From Gammaproteobacteria bacterium (lineage in GTDB: Bacteria > Pseudomonadota > Gammaproteobacteria > Pseudomonadales > Pseudohongiellaceae): DNA of 7,052 nucleotides. The notes under the pieces were generated by a model. It was given only the letters and a program-made list of their open reading frames with translations. It ran no database searches and was not told the DNA's origin. The translations under genes were made by a program, and so were the position numbers. Positions 5,679-7,052 of this stretch are shown piece by piece. Each line of letters opens with the position of its first letter. Within the stretch, counting starts at the first letter, position 1. The stretch covers positions 1-7,052 of the forward strand of contig PWQG01000341.1 in NCBI GenBank assembly GCA_003556835.1. The letters are read 5' to 3'.

Positions 5679-6773
5679 TCATCCTGTATTTGCAGATGTC
5701 TGGTAAGGAATGGTCACAGTCACCGTAAATCCCCTGGGCTGAAGGCGAGTAAGCTCAAGACGATGGCGGCTGTCATAAAGTTCCTGCAGTCGGTTGCGTA
5801 CATTCTGCAGTCCGACCCCGCTGGAGGCAACCGTTGCCTCCTCATGGCCGTTCTCCGGGCCCGGACCATCGTCGATCACACACAGCTCGAGTTGATCACC
5901 GAGCACTTTGCCGGTAATACGTATGCAGCCACCATCCTCGCTACGCGCGATGGCGTATTTCACGGAATTCTCGATCAGGGGCTGGAGCAACATGCTCGGC
6001 ACAAGCGCTTTGCGCGCCTCTTCGCTGACGTCGATCTCGATACGCATGCGCTCCTCAAAGCGCACCTTTTCAATGTCCAGATACAGCTGCACCGAGCGCA
6101 ACTCCTGTTCCAGATCCACCTCATCCAGCGGATCGTGGTCCAGGGAATAACGCAGGAATTTGCTGAGCTTGGTCAGCATACGGTTCGCCGTATCACTGGA
6201 ACCCTGCATCACCAGTGTCGAGATGGCATTCAGGGTATTGAACAGGAAGTGCGGGTTGAGCTGATAGCGCAGCATCCGCAGCTGCGCCTCATGCGCCAGG
6301 GCCTCGGAGCGCAGGAACTTCTCTTTCTCAACCTGGAAAAGCTGGTAATACTTGATGCAGAAGTAGAACACACTCCAGACCAGCAGCAGGGAAAAGGTGA
6401 AAGGCAGGAGGATGTTCACAAAGGGCGCCCAACCGTAACCCATCAGCTCGACATTGGCGCCGAACTCGGTGGCCACGATCAGGCGTTTGATGGGCTGCCA
6501 GGCCAGGGAAGCCACCAGGCAACCGACCAGCACCACCAGGATACGCAGCCAGGCGGGTGCGTCCCAGGAGGCCCGGTACAGATAACGCAAGCCGCTGGTG
6601 AACACCAGGCCCACCATGGCATCCAGCGTGAACACCATGGCGCGGTCAAACATGTACTCGGCCGGAATGAAGGTCAGGTCCCGAACAACCAGCAACAGCA
6701 CCCAGGTACTCCAACCCACGAGCTGGAGCACCCAGAATTGCAATTCGCGCCGGTTACGCTGACCTGCGGCCAT
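5679..6773 (-). CDS. LytS/AlgZ-like membrane sensor histidine kinase
   Basis: This 364-residue inner-membrane kinase probably phosphorylates the LytTR regulator encoded downstream. Four hydrophobic segments (about 12-30, 45-62, 76-96, 117-140) form the sensor, with little periplasmic loop, so the signal may be sensed in or near the membrane. A short coiled linker (about 143-165) leads to the His_kinase domain characteristic of this class, with phospho-acceptor H175 in LRYQLNPHFLFNTLNAIS. The ATPase domain has an N box with N269 (LLQPLIENSVKYA), a DDGPG box (301-305) and GVGLQNVRNRL (319-329). All are intact, unlike AlgZ-type kinases that lack some boxes. There is no Shine-Dalgarno before the ATG, which lies 8 bp after the malate dehydrogenase stop, so translation is probably coupled to that gene. 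No other plausible in-frame start is near. The stimulus is unknown; linkage to mdh hints at a metabolic or respiratory cue, which is inference. Confidence 0.94.
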   Translation of the reverse strand: MAAGQRNRRELQFWVLQLVGWSTWVLLLVVRDLTFIPAEYMFDRAMVFTLDAMVGLVFTSGLRYLYRASWDAPAWLRILVVLVGCLVASLAWQPIKRLIVATEFGANVELMGYGWAPFVNILLPFTFSLLLVWSVFYFCIKYYQLFQVEKEKFLRSEALAHEAQLRMLRYQLNPHFLFNTLNAISTLVMQGSSDTANRMLTKLSKFLRYSLDHDPLDEVDLEQELRSVQLYLDIEKVRFEERMRIEIDVSEEARKALVPSMLLQPLIENSVKYAIARSEDGGCIRITGKVLGDQLELCVIDDGPGPENGHEEATVASSGVGLQNVRNRLQELYDSRHRLELTRLQPRGFTVTVTIPYQTSANTG

Positions 6774-6781
6774 GGGCGGGA

Positions 6782-7052
6782 TCAGGGAAGCAGTGCGGCG
6801 ACGCCGTCACGCTCTTCCTTGAGTTCCTGTTCGGTCTTGTTCATCAGGTCTTGGCTGAACTCATTGATATCCAGACCCTGCACAATCTTGTATTGGCCAT
6901 TTTCGCAAGTGACCGGGAAAGAGTAGATCAACCCTTCGGCGACGCCGTAGCTACCGTCACTGTGAATACCCATGCTGACAATCTTGCCATCGGTACCCAG
7001 GGCCCAGTCACGGATGTGCTCAATGGCGGCATTGGCGGCAGAGGCCGCGCTG
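6782..7052 (-). CDS. mdh: NAD-dependent malate dehydrogenase, C-terminal part (gene runs off the right edge)
   Basis: The visible 90 residues match the C-terminal lobe of the LDH-like malate dehydrogenases of about 325-330 residues found in many proteobacteria. Recognisable segments are SAASAANAAIEHIRDWALGT, the MGIHSDGSYGVAEGLIYSFP region, and VTCENGQYKIVQGLDINEFS. The tail is the usual EELKEERDGVAALLP-like helix. The enzyme interconverts malate and oxaloacetate with NAD in the TCA cycle. The NAD-binding motif and the catalytic His and Arg residues lie outside the window, so activity cannot be judged. The reading frame is open to the edge and ends at a TGA 8 bp before the sensor kinase start. 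mdh is therefore likely the first visible gene of a unit with the two-component pair. Confidence 0.93.
   Translation of the reverse strand, partial: SAASAANAAIEHIRDWALGTDGKIVSMGIHSDGSYGVAEGLIYSFPVTCENGQYKIVQGLDINEFSQDLMNKTEQELKEERDGVAALLP

Noticed and set aside
5763..6926. A 387-codon open frame on the plus strand opposite the sensor kinase and mdh
   Set aside because: It crosses two real genes, is rich in His and Gln as antisense frames of GC-rich genes often are, and has no recognisable domain.

Overview
The window looks like chromosomal DNA from a gammaproteobacterium of moderately high GC content. The clues are the long-form LeuA, the NAD-dependent malate dehydrogenase C-terminus, an Lrp/AsnC regulator, a LytS/AlgZ-like kinase with its LytTR partner, an ECF sigma/anti-sigma pair, and a REP-like palindrome starting GTGGGAG. 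The assignment rests on protein style, not on any search. There are eight genes. All are on the minus strand except the Lrp-type regulator. No tRNA, rRNA, CRISPR array, transposase or phage gene is visible.

Left part (1-2228, minus strand): a tight three-gene ECF operon. The order of transcription is sigma factor (start 2228), membrane anti-sigma factor (overlapping it by 11 bp), then an unrecognised secreted protein that runs off the left edge. The anti-sigma factor has a zinc-binding HxxxCxxC motif, one membrane span and a long coiled-coil periplasmic tail. The secreted protein is also coiled-coil rich, so this may be an envelope-sensing module. A GGGAAAAC/GCGACC element upstream is a candidate self-regulated promoter.

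Middle (2229-4861): a 272-bp spacer carries a REP-like stem-loop. Next comes a complete 2-isopropylmalate synthase gene (leuA, minus), the first committed step of leucine synthesis. It is divergent from an Lrp/AsnC-family regulator (plus). Their shared, AT-rich 201-bp intergenic region holds back-to-back promoter candidates and four CCAAT/ATTGG boxes arranged as two inverted pairs, which could be the regulator's operator.

Right part (4849-7052, minus): malate dehydrogenase (C-terminal ~90 residues only), then a four-span LytS-type sensor kinase 8 bp downstream, then a LytTR response regulator whose first possible ATG overlaps the kinase stop codon (ATGA). This looks like one transcription unit joining a TCA-cycle enzyme to a two-component system. 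The response-regulator gene ends inside the 3' end of the lrp-like gene (13-bp tail-to-tail overlap).

Most of the window is recognisable core biology. The parts least explained by known families are the ECF operon's periplasmic components, the leuA/lrp intergenic box array, and the stimulus of the mdh-linked two-component system.
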